From contig JALMGJ010000019.1 in assembly GCA_023362775.1 (NCBI GenBank), positions 5,130,001 through 5,194,000 on the forward strand: DNA of 64,000 nucleotides. The letters are read 5' to 3'. How positions within the stretch are numbered: position 1 is the stretch's first letter; every line of letters starts with the position of its first letter. Positions 12,898-23,504 of the stretch are shown here, in pieces. This DNA comes from Charina bottae (taxonomy: Eukaryota > Chordata > Lepidosauria > Squamata > Charinaidae). Under the pieces are notes generated by a model that saw only the letters and a program-made list of their open reading frames with translations, had not been told where the DNA came from and searched no databases. The translations under genes and the position numbers were made by a program.

Positions 12898-13187
12898 TTT
12901 TCCTGATCAAAGCTCCGTACGTTTAACTGATTAGCACCGTATCAAATAAAACAAAATAAATCACAGTGGTGATTGTCGGGATGTCACAGAGGTTTTAAAT
13001 ATATTCGGACTTGCCCTTTGAACAGGGGTTAGCAACAGCATGTTTGCAAGTAGGGGAAAAAAAGCTCAGGAAAATAATCTGTACTTTGGTTAAGAAAAAG
13101 GGCAGTGGTTGGCAATGTGCAGGGACCAAAAGTGCGTTAAGATGGGCTGCGGATAAGATAAATGTGAAGAAGGCAGGCTAGCTAACA
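12898..13187 (+). repeat. old direct duplication, copy A
   Basis: Pairs with 14520-14800 in the same orientation. Shared landmarks in order: 'tttcctg', 'gtac.ttta.ctgattagcac', 'gatgtcacaga', 'aagggca.tggttgg', 'ggatgggctgc' (gatgggctgc here) and 'ataaatg'. The copies differ at a substantial fraction of positions and by small indels. It could be an ancient tandem duplication with sequence since inserted between, or two copies of a dispersed repeat I do not recognise. Confidence 0.6.
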
Positions 13188-13636
13188 GACAGAGAGCCTA
13201 CACACAGGGCATTTGAGCGAAAGAAGACAGACTTGGAAGCAGACGGTAAAAAGAAAATAAAAAGATGAGGCATAATGGAATAAAAAGAAAGGAACAGGGG
13301 AAAAAGGCATCAGATTTAGAGGTAGGAGGACAGTTTGCTGTTGAGCTCCTTCCCCCCCCCCCAAAAAAAAAAAAACCGTGCAAAAGCAGGATAACTGCAA
13401 AGTAGAAACCAAAATGGTGATAGAAGGGTAGTCCTACCAGTAGGGCAGGGTGATCATTTGTAGGGATAGGACAATTAGTAGGGCTGTGCAAAGATTACCA
13501 GACACACTTAAGAATGGACTTGCAGGTTAGAAAGTGATATGATTTAACCTGTGTTAGCTACTCTCTCTTGGGACAAGTCCAACTCTTTCCAATTCTGAAA
13601 CAGGATTGGGAGTCTCAACCTCCCATGATATAACCC
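13188..13636. other. no recognisable gene; C/A homopolymer runs
   Basis: Contains a C-run followed by an A-run at about 13352-13375. Minus-strand frames rich in Phe and Leu across it are low-complexity artefacts. Confidence 0.45.
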
Positions 13637-13740
13637 AGGGTTTCTCAACCTTGGCAACTTTAAGATGTGTGGACTTCAACTCCCAGAATTCTGGTGGTTG
13701 AAATCCACACAGCTCAAAGTTGCCAAGGTTGAGAAACACT
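13637..13740. mobile_element. palindromic MITE (hAT-like), 104 bp
   Basis: The ends 'agggtttctcaacc' and 'ggttgagaaacact' are near-perfect terminal inverted repeats, and the complementarity continues inward ('ttggcaactt' against 'aagttgccaa'). The whole element can fold into one hairpin with 'cttcaactcccagaattc' toward the centre. This end sequence is common in reptile non-autonomous hAT elements. No clean 8-bp TSD is visible, so the superfamily call is tentative. Confidence 0.8.
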
Positions 13741-14384
13741 AACCTATTTGTTGTTTGCTTTTATCAAACTGGGCTAACATTCACAAGGACATTTATTTAT
13801 ACTAAAGGAGACAGGCCAAATTTCATTGATCAGTGCAGACAATGCTGTTCAGCTATGCACCATTACACTGGATGTCTCTTTTATTCTTCAAGTGATTGGA
13901 ATGGTTGGTTTTGCACCAGAATGTATCTGAAGTTGCAGCAAAAATGAATGCAGAATATCTATGACCAATGCTAAACAGATACCCGGCTTTGTGGCAGGGA
14001 ACAACTATTAGGGAAGCATAATGGATATGAATGGGTACTTTATGAAGCATCTTGGCGCAAACAAAGCACATCTCAAAGCATGAAGCAGCTTTGTCCTTCA
14101 GGAGGCTGGGTGTGCTTGCTTCAAGGCTTTTCCCAGGTTGACTAAGCCTTCATGTGCATCCAGGGGTCCCACTTCCACTAGGATTATTGGTGAAATGATT
14201 GTGCATGCACGCACACACCTACCAAGACCTGGGAAATCCAGGAAGCAGGATCTACTAAGCCTTCTGAAGAGCATAGCTACCTCAGTGCAGCAATAAGCAG
14301 TGGTTTGCAGAGTCCCAGGAATTACATCCATTCATGAATGGCCTCAACCAGGGCAAGTTAGAATGCCAAGTTAAAAATACACAC
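13741..14384. other. no recognisable gene
   Basis: Short overlapping frames on both strands without motifs. No repeat recognised. Confidence 0.4.
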
Positions 14385-14495
14385 TACATTGCTCAGGACG
14401 GACTCTGGTAGCACCTCTTCTGTCTAGCAAATTTTATTAAAAGGCATAAGCTTTCATGAGCTACATGAGCTACATTTCACTTCATCGGATGCATG
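14385..14495 (-). mobile_element. short retroposon with decayed hammerhead-like core
   Basis: On the minus strand the element carries, in order, a changed box ccgatga (revcomp of 14482-14488; expected ctgatga), a stem-forming region that includes 'tagctcatg', then gaaa (revcomp of 14452-14455), 'gcttatgcc', an AT-rich part and 'ggtgctaccagagtc'. The same order occurs at 14813-14925 on the plus strand and partly at 52903-52970. The box, stem and GAAA order resembles a hammerhead ribozyme. Here one box base is changed and the stem has an internal duplication, so activity is unlikely. I suspect a Penelope-related or retrozyme-like family, but this is inference. Confidence 0.5.
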
Positions 14496-14519
14496 GAGTG
14501 GCTAAACCGATGTAGGAGT

Positions 14520-14800
14520 TTCCTGGTGGAAACTCAGTACATTTAGCTGATTAGCACTGTATTTGGAGAAAAAAATAATAATAAATCAATTGGTTAGATG
14601 TCACAGAAGCTTCAAAAACATTCTAACTTCCTTAGGAAAAAGAATAGCCACAAATGGAATGGAGTGTTTAAAAAAAAAGCATGTCCTTTCATTAAGGAAA
14701 AGGGCAATGGTTGGAGATATGCAGAGAAAGAAAGAGGAAGTGCTTTAGGATGGGCTGCTGACACAATAAATGGGAAGGCAAGATGGGTAAAAGGCAGGGT
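14520..14800 (+). repeat. old direct duplication, copy B
   Basis: Partner of 12898-13187 (see that entry for shared landmarks). This copy lies between two oppositely oriented copies of the hammerhead-like retroposon (14385-14495 and 14813-14925), which are absent around copy A. Confidence 0.6.
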
Positions 14801-14812
14801 TTAACCACTCTA

Positions 14813-14925
14813 TAGGTGAGCTATAGCTCACAAAAGCATATATATGCCTTTTAATTAAAACTGTCAGTTGAAAAAGGTACTACCAATTTTTGACTGCCGT
14901 GGACTAACACAGCTTTCCTACAAGG
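14813..14925 (+). mobile_element. short retroposon with hammerhead-like stem, plus orientation
   Basis: Second copy of the family at 14385-14495, inverted relative to it. It keeps a perfect 6-bp stem, gtgagc (14816-14821) and gctcac (14826-14831) with a tata loop, followed by aaaa where gaaa is expected. Next comes gcatatatatgcc, which can form a short second hairpin, then 'ggtactacc' and 'gactgccgtggactaacac'. The first box (ctgatga) is not preserved, so the ribozyme-like fold is broken. Confidence 0.5.
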
Positions 14926-16139
14926 TCCGCATTGCCCTGTCCCGTGCAGTCAGGATTTGCTCCAAGGCAGTGCCCAGCCCGAATTATTACTTTATCTTTA
15001 TATCCCCATCCCCCAATGTGAAATGGAAAGCGCTTGAATTTCCTTCCTCCAGAGTGCCATGTTTGGACTCCACCTAAGGAACCCTTTCTATCCTCACGGC
15101 CTTTGCGGAAGAAAGGAATTTTGAAAGAAGAGATTCCATTCCCATCCTCATTCTGCTTCTGCAGCCAGCTGTCCATTGTCAAGAAGAGCGGGCGAGCAAG
15201 AGAGAAATGAAATCCAGTTTCTCTAGAAAGGGGTTAATGCTCCAAAGGAAAAACGTTAGCTCCCACACAGATGTCTGCTGGAACTCTACCAGGTTGCCAG
15301 GGTAGCACACTGTGCAGAGTGAACTCTCTCCTCTCAGGAACATGGAGTTTGATTGTAAGGTGTTCAAACAGAGGGACCACTGTAAGCCGCAGAGTGGCAT
15401 GTCACAAAACTGCTCCTTTGCCTGATCCAAGAGGAACCAACCTTCCCAGCCAGTTTTCTGCATCCCACACCCTGTCAAAGGAGGACGATCTGCCTTGGGC
15501 TGGCCTGCTTTCAGGCTGTCCGTGAATGCCCATTTAATGATTTTTCAAATATCTTTACAGCCTGCAATTTCTACCTTTCAGAATAAAGCCAAGGCCCGGA
15601 TAGCAGAAGAACCCAATTTCTCCCCCACCTCCAGAAGAAAAGAACTGGAAATAAAAAGAGTGGGCTGGTTGATGCCATTCACCATCAATTTAGATGTTAA
15701 TGAGACTTCTTCTTTCTTTCCAGGGAGTCTCATCTTTTCAGTTCCATAATCCCATTAATAAATACTACTTTGTGTGGTTTTTTTTCCCTCCAGTGGCAGA
15801 AAGAAATCTTCCCTCAGCCTCCTCCTTTTCATTTCCCTTTGGCAATACTGCTACTCTAGTGAGTGAACCTCCTTTTTCTCCCCTCTCAGAACAGAAAGAC
15901 TGAGTCAAATATGAAGGAACTGGCTGGGAAGAGCTGGCAGACGGAAGCATGAAACACTCCACCTTATCCAAAGTCGTCTTCTCCCTCCCAGCAGCCCAAA
16001 TTTCTGCTCTGCTCTTGTTAGCTCCAAGCCCTGATGGCAGCCAACTGAGCTCAAACCTCTTCCACCTTTCCTCTTACGGGTGCAGACAAAGCACCAGAGA
16101 TTTTACCATTTGGGCTTCAGGAGAAATCATTTATTTATT
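14926..16139. other. no recognisable gene
   Basis: Overlapping 70- to 99-codon frames on both strands have no conserved motif or plausible splice structure that I can see. This is less AT-rich than its surroundings and could hide a noncoding transcript or an unrecognised exon. I cannot support one. Confidence 0.35.
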
Positions 16140-16430
16140 TACCAGTTTCATAGAACAGCCTCCCCCTGGAGGTCTGACAGGACCCCACCCTTTTGACCTT
16201 CTGGAGAACACTCAAGACCTGGCTCTTCCCCAGGCGCTGGGATTGGCAAGTTCAGAGCAGGATGAGAACATGAGGGGTTGTGTCAAGAATGTGTGGCTAC
16301 GCAACCAGTTTTTCTGTTTTACTGCTTTTTGGTTTTAGCTGTACGTGCTGCTTTTACCGTTGGGTTGGAAGCCACCCAGAATTTGTTTTTAAGAGGGGCA
16401 GCTATACAAATGTCTTAAATTAGTAAATTT
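16140..16430 (+). mobile_element. CR1/L2-type LINE 3' end, degenerate
   Basis: A plus-strand translation around 16150-16245 resembles the last residues of CR1/L2 ORF2 (a PPGG block, then LLENTQDLALPQALG, comparable to the usual L-K-T-W-LF-type ending). It is followed by 'gaagccacccagaa' and 'gaggggcagctatacaaat', the usual 3' UTR end of these LINEs. The open frame 15949-16338 reaches into it by chance. Confidence 0.55.
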
Positions 16431-17002
16431 AGAGGCCACCTGAAAAGAATAAAAGGAAAAGAAATGGAAAAGAAATCTCATGGGTCTGGACAAACACACA
16501 CCCTTAAGACAGAAAAAATAACCCACTGGGCTCCACAGTCCCCTACCCCAAAACCGGGGAGACCAAATCAGTTTTTAAAGACTTCCAGAACGTCATCAGG
16601 ATGGGAGCTACACAGATCTCTACGTACCTGTGCTTGAAATCCACTTGCACATTTGCATCAGTGCAGGAATGGAGAGTGAAGTCATGCTGAATGGGCTCAT
16701 CTGGATGTCACCTAGTTTGAATTGTTCCTCCTTGGCATCCATATAGAGACGCAACCATTGATTGTACAGCTCTATATGTGAAAACATTATGGTGACTTGG
16801 AACTCCATCTGGGAGCCTGTGTGTGTTCAACTGTATGGGTAAAATGCATCCTGGAGAAATTAATACGGTACGTCAAGCAGCTAGTTCAGTTTTAAGGCAG
16901 AGATGGGTTTCAGTGACATGGTCTGACTCCCCAAATATGTTTGAAGTTAAAAAAAGAAGCACTTGTGTTGGGCTCATATCCTGGTGCCTATATGGACGTT
17001 AC
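16431..17002. other. no recognisable gene
   Basis: Unassigned sequence ending at the left TSD (17003-17013) of the following SINE. Confidence 0.4.
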
Positions 17003-17013
17003 TAGGTACTGTA

Positions 17014-17351
17014 AGGGGGCGTGGTGGCTCAGCGGGTAAGACGCCAGGCTTGTCGATCGGAAGATCGCAAGTTCGGAGGTTCAAATCCCTAGCCCTACGT
17101 GACGGAGTGAGCTCCCGCACTAGCCCCAGCTCTTGCCAACCTAGCAATTCGAAAGCATGCAAATGCAAGTAGATGAATAGGTACCACTTCGGTGGGTAGG
17201 TAACAGCGTTCCGCGCGCGTCATGCGGCCACATGACCGTGGAAGCGTCTTCGGACAACGCTGGCTCTTCGGCTAAGAAACGGAGATGAGCACCGGCCCCT
17301 AGAGTCGGACACGACTGCACAAATGTGCGGGGGGAACCTTTACCTTTACCT
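17014..17351 (+). mobile_element. Sauria-type SINE, full length, 11-bp TSD
   Basis: A box tggctcagcggg at 17025-17036 and B box ggttcaaatcc at 17078-17088 (one CpG-decay change) mark the tRNA-like head. The tail is cctttacctttacc. A perfect 11-bp TSD, taggtactgta, lies at 17003-17013 and 17352-17362. This is the best reference copy in the window for the young subfamily. Confidence 0.97.
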
Positions 17352-17421
17352 TAGGTACTGTAGTTGTTTTGACAACAGCACAAGTATAGTCTGCTCTAGA
17401 TTTTTTTTTAAAAAAAATATT

Positions 17422-17520
17422 TTTAGAGTCTAGCCTACAGATTTGGGATTCCCGACTAGTCTCCCATCCACATACTCAGCAGATCTGACCCTGCTTAGTT
17501 TCCAAGCCCAAACCAGGCCA
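17422..17520 (-). repeat. 5S rRNA-derived retroposon
   Basis: On the minus strand: 'gcctggtttgggcttggaa', 'actaagcagggtcag' (A-box region of 5S), 'gtggatgggagac' (C-box region) and 'gtaggctagact' followed by an A-rich part. The final block matches the 3' junction of the copies at 1646 and 56695. The change of 5S end and the A-rich tail argue for a retroposed 5S-derived element over a 5S gene. Confidence 0.7.
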
Positions 17521-18345
17521 GTCAGATGCCACCATCTTATACATTTATAGTGGACTTTTTAAAGCCTCCTTCATACCCAGGTATGACCCTGCTTCAGTTT
17601 TTGAGAGCTAGATGCTGCCAACTAATTGGTCATGTCAGATTTTATTTACTTCATTCCTCATTTAATAGCAGTCCCATGCCTGCTTTTCAGAATAACTGGC
17701 TGAATAGAATCTTCTGAATATTTCTGGTCTTCTTCAGAAAATAAAGACGACTGTTTGGAAAAGCCGAATGGCATGGAGGGGGGAATCCTCTGATACAGGA
17801 CATAAATCCTTCGCATATCCATGCATTTTAAAATACTAAGTGTCAGGCTTGCTTTATGGCTTGGTATTTTTGCTTATACTTTATACTTAAGATTCCCTGA
17901 AGAAATATCCTCACACGTATAGCTAAATGAAGAGAAGGTTAGTAAGATTTATTATGTTGCCAAAGCTGTCATGTAGGTCACTAGAAAGAAATGTTTCTTT
18001 ATCGTAAGGATGTCCTGTTTACTCTTCTTTTAAAGGACACCATTAAAAAAAAACACAGCTCAGGTCTAAACTACCCCCCTCCCCAAAAAAAGTTTGGTTT
18101 TGAAAATGAGAACTACTCATAATGCAAGTAATCTATCCCAATAGGTCAAATGGACAAGTTGATGAAGCTTCATAACATTTTGAATGGAGCACAGTGAGGA
18201 AGTTTCTCCCAAAATGCCTGGGTTCAGAATCACGCAACAGTACTTGTTAATCCCATACAGCATAATAATTAATATTGAATATTGCAATAAATTAGAGCTC
18301 TTTAAAACAGGAATGAGGATCCTGTAGCTTTTTTTGTTGGACTCC
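17521..18345. other. no recognisable gene
   Basis: AT-rich sequence between the 5S-derived copy and the left TSD (18346-18356) of the next SINE. Confidence 0.4.
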
Positions 18346-18356
18346 ACCATCAAGGA

Positions 18357-18693
18357 TACGGGCGTGGTGGCTCAGCGGATAAGACGCCAGGCTTGTCGAT
18401 CGGAAGATCACAAGTTCGGAGGTTCGAATCCCTAGCCCTGCGTGCAGAGTGAGCTCCCGCACTCGCCCCAGCTCTTGCCAACCTAGCAATTCGAAAGCAT
18501 GCAAATGCAAGTAGATGAATAGGTACCACTTTGGTGGGATGGTAACAGCATTCTGCGCGTGTCATGCCGTCCACATGACTGTGGAAGTGTCTTTGGACAA
18601 CGCTGGCTCTTCAGCTAACAAACGGAGATGAGCACCAGTCCCTAGAGTCAGACACGACTGCACAAATGTGCGGGGGGAACCTTTACCTTTTAT
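18357..18693 (+). mobile_element. Sauria-type SINE, full length, 11-bp TSD
   Basis: Complete copy with B box ggttcgaatcc and a BovB-like tail. A perfect 11-bp TSD, accatcaagga, lies at 18346-18356 and 18694-18704. Minus-strand frames through it and its neighbours are shared by all copies in this orientation and are not genes. Confidence 0.97.
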
Positions 18694-18802
18694 ACCATCA
18701 AGGAGCCCCAGCCAGAAATGTGATAGGCAGGGATGATGAAAAGTGAAGTCTAACAAAATCCAGCAAGCCACCAGTTTTCCATTTTTGTGTTAAATGACTA
18801 GA

Positions 18803-18851
18803 TTAACCTTATTTAAGGTTAAATTATTATTTTAACCTTATTTAAGGTTAA
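18803..18851. repeat. two near-palindromic units, 29-bp period
   Basis: The 20-mer ttaaccttatttaaggttaa occurs at 18803-18822 and again at 18832-18851, with a partial third unit (aaaccttattt) after it. Each unit is an almost perfect inverted repeat around its centre. Confidence 0.9.
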
Positions 18852-19405
18852 ACCTTATTTCTCCATATTTATTACAGGACAATATTCAGAACACCCAGAC
18901 AGCATGATAGATGGTCATTCAGGTTGGGCATTCTCAGAGTTATAGTCTAACTGATATGGAAGATGGTTGGGGAAAGATGAATGACAGTGAATAATGTACA
19001 GTAGATGCGTGGAGCCCATTTGTCCTATACCTAAATGGAAAGTCCATACATCATGGCAGTCTGAATCAGCCTCTGTGACTCAGTATTAAAATAGGAAAAC
19101 CATCACCTTTCTTTCTTTCTTTTGGATCTTGCAAACTTTGGCAGGCAGAAGATAGAAACACAAAGATCAGGTTCAGCAGGTAAAACCAAGGCTCCAAATC
19201 AACACTTACTGACCCAACACACACCTACTTCCAAGAGGAAGGGTTTCCATCCCCACAAAATTAGAAGCTGATCAAAGATTTCAAAAGCTTACCAACATTC
19301 ATCTTTTGGGAAGGTACATTATATTTATCTCAAAATTTATGCATTTTTCTGATATTTCCCCCACTTAGTGGTCTGCAATATAATAATCAAACGTACCAAA
19401 ATGTC

Positions 19406-19445
<40 letters not shown>

Positions 19446-20283
19446 TAGATTAAAATTAAAACATAAAATCCAATAGAATGCATGAAATGGATTATTTCAT
19501 CCATGGTGACAAACCAGCTAGATCTTCCATATGATCTCCTACTTTACTTTCAGAAAGAACCTCTTCAGAGAAAAAATAATCCCCTTAATTCAATATCCCA
19601 TTCAACTTGGTAGGTCACATTGTGCATTGCAGAGTTATAGAATTTTATGTTCTTATCTCATTTTCTGTTCAGATATATCGGCACCTTCCATCGTGAGTTT
19701 TGTAATTCAAACCTCATTACAGATGGTGTAGATAGGCAGATGAAACATCCTTCAGTTTTCAGATTAATTATAAAAATACAAAATTCCAGAGACTTTCCTG
19801 CTACTTGAATAGTAAAAAGCTGAATATTAAGTTACACTGCCCTTGCTTAGTACCAGGACGTATCAAATTTAATTATATAAGAGATAGAGAGACAGACACA
19901 CAGATTTCTAACCATTGGGAGTATATTCAATGATCAAGTACAAACAAACAAGCTGACTGTCAACCAACATGTCCCTGAATTTTAAGGCATGCACAGAATT
20001 TGTCAACATTCATATGCAAATTTGATTACCCAATTTGAATATATATTTAAAGGCAAAGCATAACATGAAACCAAAGCAGCATGTCTCATGCTTGTAGAGT
20101 AAGCTCAAAATCAAAATCCAGTCACTGGAGTTTTGGCTCAATAGCTATAAACTAGTGCAACCAAAAAACAAAACAAGGAAAAGTGAACTGGTACTGAGGC
20201 AAATGTATTTTCTATACAGTGAAGAACAGAAGAACCATAGTAATTTTTATCTTTTCTGTAACATCAAAATCATTACTGATATT
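18852..20283. other. no recognisable gene
   Basis: AT-rich sequence containing the TAA microsatellite at 19406-19443. No gene or other repeat recognised. Confidence 0.45.
19406..19443. repeat. (TAA)n microsatellite
   Basis: About twelve uninterrupted TAA/AAT units. Confidence 0.97.
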
Positions 20284-20292
20284 TCCAAGAAT

Positions 20293-20703
20293 AGGCTGAC
20301 CATATTTCAGGATGGCAAAATGGGACGGGGCCTTATGTAATATTCCGTATTCATGAAAAATACAGGGGTCCCCACCCCCTGGTCCATGCAATTGGCTCCC
20401 GCCTGCAAACCCCGCCCCCGGTCTGCGCTATTGGCTCCCGCCTGCAAACCTCGCCTCCGGTCTGCGCTATTGGCTCCCGCCTGCAAACCCCGCCCCCGGT
20501 CTACACGATTGGCTCCCACCTGCAAATCCCGCCCCCTGGTCCACACGATTGGCTCCCGCCTGCAAACCCCGCCCCCCCGGTCCACGCTCCGGCTCAGATC
20601 CTCCTTCCATGCCATTCCTGCCGGGTTTGAAAAATTGAGATTTTTATGAAAACAATGGGACGGTTGAAAAATGCTTAAAAAACGGGACGTATGGTCAGCC
20701 TAT
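20293..20703. mobile_element. hAT-like MITE, about 410 bp, 8-bp TSD
   Basis: The ends are inverted: ataggctgaccat at the left and atggtcagcctat at the right. 'atgggacgg' and 'cgggacgtatgg' lie just inside. The flanks carry ccaagaat on both sides (20285-20292 and 20704-20711). The adjoining 'at' leaves the exact edge ambiguous by 2 bp. The TSD length fits hAT. There is no transposase, so it would depend on another element. Its centre has been filled by a GC-rich minisatellite (20375-20580). Confidence 0.8.
20375..20580. repeat. GC-rich minisatellite, 5 units of about 39 bp, inside a MITE
   Basis: Each unit reads roughly: ccggtct, a variable core, attggctcccgcctgcaaa, then ccccgccc. Five units are visible, the outer ones more diverged. 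Every unit holds an ATTGG (inverted CCAAT box) and a CCGCCC (GC-box-like) sequence, so the array is a run of alternating promoter-type motifs in an AT-rich setting. Open frames on both strands (102 and 98 codons) exist because 39 is a multiple of three, and I do not treat them as genes. Confidence 0.92.
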
Positions 20704-20711
20704 CCAAGAAT

Positions 20712-21685
20712 CATTAGCTGTCAGCCTTGCAAGGTACTCCAGACACAAAGCACACCCAGATGAACTAATTCTACTTTACTGTAAGGTTACATTAACAGAA
20801 TCTTGCAAGTCTGAAATTACATTTCTCCCCATCTCCTTTAGAGCCCAAGAAACTAGGGAGGGTCCCTTCTGAGATGTTTGCCACGTCCACCTTCCTTCTA
20901 CGGACTAAGCTGCCTCTTATCCGACCATTGCCCTGGATGTGGTTCTTCCCCTGTCTCCCAAGGTCATTCCCATATACCATTACATTAGCCCAAGAGTCTT
21001 CTCAGTTTGCCCCAGAATGACCCAATAGGTATGATGCCATTTCACCACTAAGAGTATCAATATTTTGAAGGGAAAATGAAAGGTGAGAAAACAAAAGTCT
21101 CCCACCAACTTGTACAAGATGGTCATGGAGGTACCTGGCAGTTCTTACCACGTGCCAATAAAGGTGCAGAAGTTGTATATTACCTCTGTTCATCTATCAC
21201 ATAAAGGCATGGCTGAGCATGTGGAATAAACCAGACACTGTAGTTTGTAAGCAATGCATTATGACAAAGTGTGTTGTGTGAGCCTGGTAAGTTGGAGCCA
21301 AATTAACCCTGATTGTTCATCTAGTACATAAAGCATGAGTTGCATAAAGTCATCAAGTGGCGATATGAAATCCCCTTGCATGTTGAAGGACCTATCAAAT
21401 GAGCAGCAGAGAAGGAGCTATCACCTACTCATATTTCCTTGGCACAAGATGATTATCAGGCAGTGGTGCTGTGCAAATCCTCCGAAAGACGTGCTTTGTG
21501 ATTTGCAGAAGTGTGCATGAAGCACTTCTCTTTGGATCACTAAAGACTGAATGGGCACACACATAACGAAGCAGTTGTACAAGTGTGGAAACAGCCACCA
21601 TTGCTTTAATTAATCAAATAGATGTGCTTCATAAACTTTCACACATATTGCAAAGGACCTTATGTACAGCCTACCAGGCATAAAA
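20712..21685. other. no recognisable gene
   Basis: Unassigned. Short frames of 60-63 codons without motifs. Confidence 0.4.
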
Positions 21686-21811
21686 GCTTTCCAAACTGTG
21701 TGTCGCGACACATTAGTCATCAGCGCTTCCGGGTTTTAGCACGAAACACGAGGCCGCCGCCACGCATGCCACCACCGTTGGTGTGTCACCAACGGCGGGA
21801 CTTTGGAAAGC
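21686..21811. mobile_element. MITE with inverted ends and an internal hairpin
   Basis: The ends gctttccaaa and tttggaaagc are inverted. The interior has 'tgtgtcgcgacaca' (a palindrome) and a hairpin with 9-bp arms ccgttggtg and caccaacgg (21775-21783 and 21787-21795). It is CpG-rich compared with its neighbours. A TSD is not obvious. Similar 'ttcccaaactgtgtgtcgcgac' elements are widespread in reptile genomes, probably hAT-derived. Confidence 0.65.
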
Positions 21812-23113
21812 ACAGATGTACACACTGCATCAAGTGTGTTTCTGTGATCAGAATAAGTTCTAAAACTGGTAGCTGCTTCATCATTGTAAAGCAAAAGTGG
21901 GACATCCATATATAGTATTTTTTAGGGTTGGAAATTTTGGGTTTCTATCTAAGTAAATTCATATAAATACTGAATGGGAAAGGTGGCAGTACAAAATCCT
22001 GCCTGACACCCTCGTGTACAGAGGTTTGATCTGAAAGTAAGTCTTGTGAATTGCATCTTACTCTACTTCTAAAGTTTTAAATACAGTTGTTCGAGGATGT
22101 AAAGAAGGTATCAATCAATCTCAGTGTCCCTGGGTATTTCCCACTGGAGGGGTTTTAAAATTAAAATCAGCAAAATTATATAAAAAGATTTAGATTTGTC
22201 ACTCTATTTCCTAACCAAATGATGACGCACTGAAATTTGATATGTGCTGGAGTAATCAACTCTAAAGCCTATGTATTACAGATAGTTTCCTTACCCATCC
22301 ATTCTTCAAATTTCCATTCTAGGTGCCAAACATAAAACTTGCTAACTACTGTATGCTCAGAAAACCAATTGGATAATAGTCAGCAGAATCACCTCTTTCC
22401 CTTATTTAAAAACTGGGATAATTATAGCCCTGCCTAGTCTTGTTGGGCAATGTCTAGTAATGTCCAGATGAGATCTTCTATTTAAAGAAAAACAAAAGAA
22501 AACTTTGCAAGTATTCATATTTTGACTCAGGAATGGAGTACTTTTGTCATTTTTACTGCTGAGTTTATATTTCTCCTTCTTTCATACCTTGATCTACTAT
22601 AGAAAAAGTTGGAGAGTTCACCACCATTGCAAAAACTACTTCAGCTTTTCCTTTACATTTTTAGTTGAAAGAAAAAGACACCAGCAGAAGGGAGTTCTGT
22701 ATTTTTTTTAAAAAAAAGAGGTTTCTCCCAACTTGAGATTTTCAGTCTTTGTCACTGCTTCTTGACACAAGTGGAAAACTGCAGTCAACTTGCAGGCAGC
22801 AGCATTTCCATCAAGCAGTGTCATCTATTCTTGGTAATAGGGATCTCTCAGCACAGCTTCATTGGGATTCTGTGCTATGAAGGACCTCATCAGTTGCCTT
22901 GGCAGGGAATCATTAGAAAATTTGCATTGCTGTCATTAGTCCTACCAAGTAAATCTCTTTCCTTTTGTTCCAGGCTAAAATATAGTCCGTTCAAAGCAGC
23001 TACCGTATTCCCCCAACAAAGTGATATAGTGGCAGATCAATACCTTTAAAGTGAATTCAGAATTATGATTATCTTTAGGAATAGCTCTGCAAGAGCAACA
23101 AATATTTATATTT
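21812..23113. other. no recognisable gene
   Basis: AT-rich. A 95-codon frame at 22762-23049 has no motif and no support. Confidence 0.4.
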
Positions 23114-23215
23114 AGGCTACCAGTTCTGGTCTGCAAAAATCCAGACAACTGCTAGATGGCAGCAAAGAAAACTAACTTCGTTATCATCTAGTGGTTGACT
23201 GGATTTCTGTAGCCT
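23114..23215. mobile_element. palindromic mini-element with CTCF-like motifs, copy 1
   Basis: The ends aggctac and gtagcct are inverted, and 'atccag' and 'ctggat' pair further in. Toward the centre are ctagatggcagc (23152-23163) and the inverted catctagtgg (23185-23194). A second element of the same layout lies at 35992-36094. Two mismatches to the CTCF core occur in the left motif and the right one is imperfect. No protein is encoded. Confidence 0.6.
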
Positions 23216-23492
23216 AGATATAGTAACCCTTATGTGTGTATATCCCTTCATATCAACAACTGAAACTCTCAGGCCTTAAAATCATCCTTTATGCTTCACT
23301 TTACTTTTTTTTTCTTCATCCAAGTACCTTGGAGAAATTTAATAAATTCAAATACAATCAAGACTGCTAAATATATATTTTGGCCCCAATGGTTTAGTAT
23401 GGGTGAAACTAATAGCTTCAGCCTAAGACTGGTTGAGCCAATCAAAAAAGTAACATGTAACAACGGATCATTCCAGTAGCAGCATTGGAAGG
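23216..23492. other. no recognisable gene
   Basis: AT-rich. Ends at the left TSD of the retroposon at 23505. Confidence 0.4.
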
Positions 23493-23504
23493 AGATGAGA
23501 AGGA

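Noticed and set aside
15949..16338. 129-codon frame considered as an exon
   Set aside because: Second half is the degenerate end of a CR1/L2 LINE; first half has no motif.
17014..17100. Possible tRNA gene (A and B boxes present)
   Set aside because: Part of a complete SINE with TSD; the sequence cannot fold into a full tRNA with acceptor stem.
20307..20649. Open frames of about 100 codons on both strands with repeated residues
   Set aside because: Produced by a 39-bp tandem unit (multiple of three) inside a MITE; both strands open at once.
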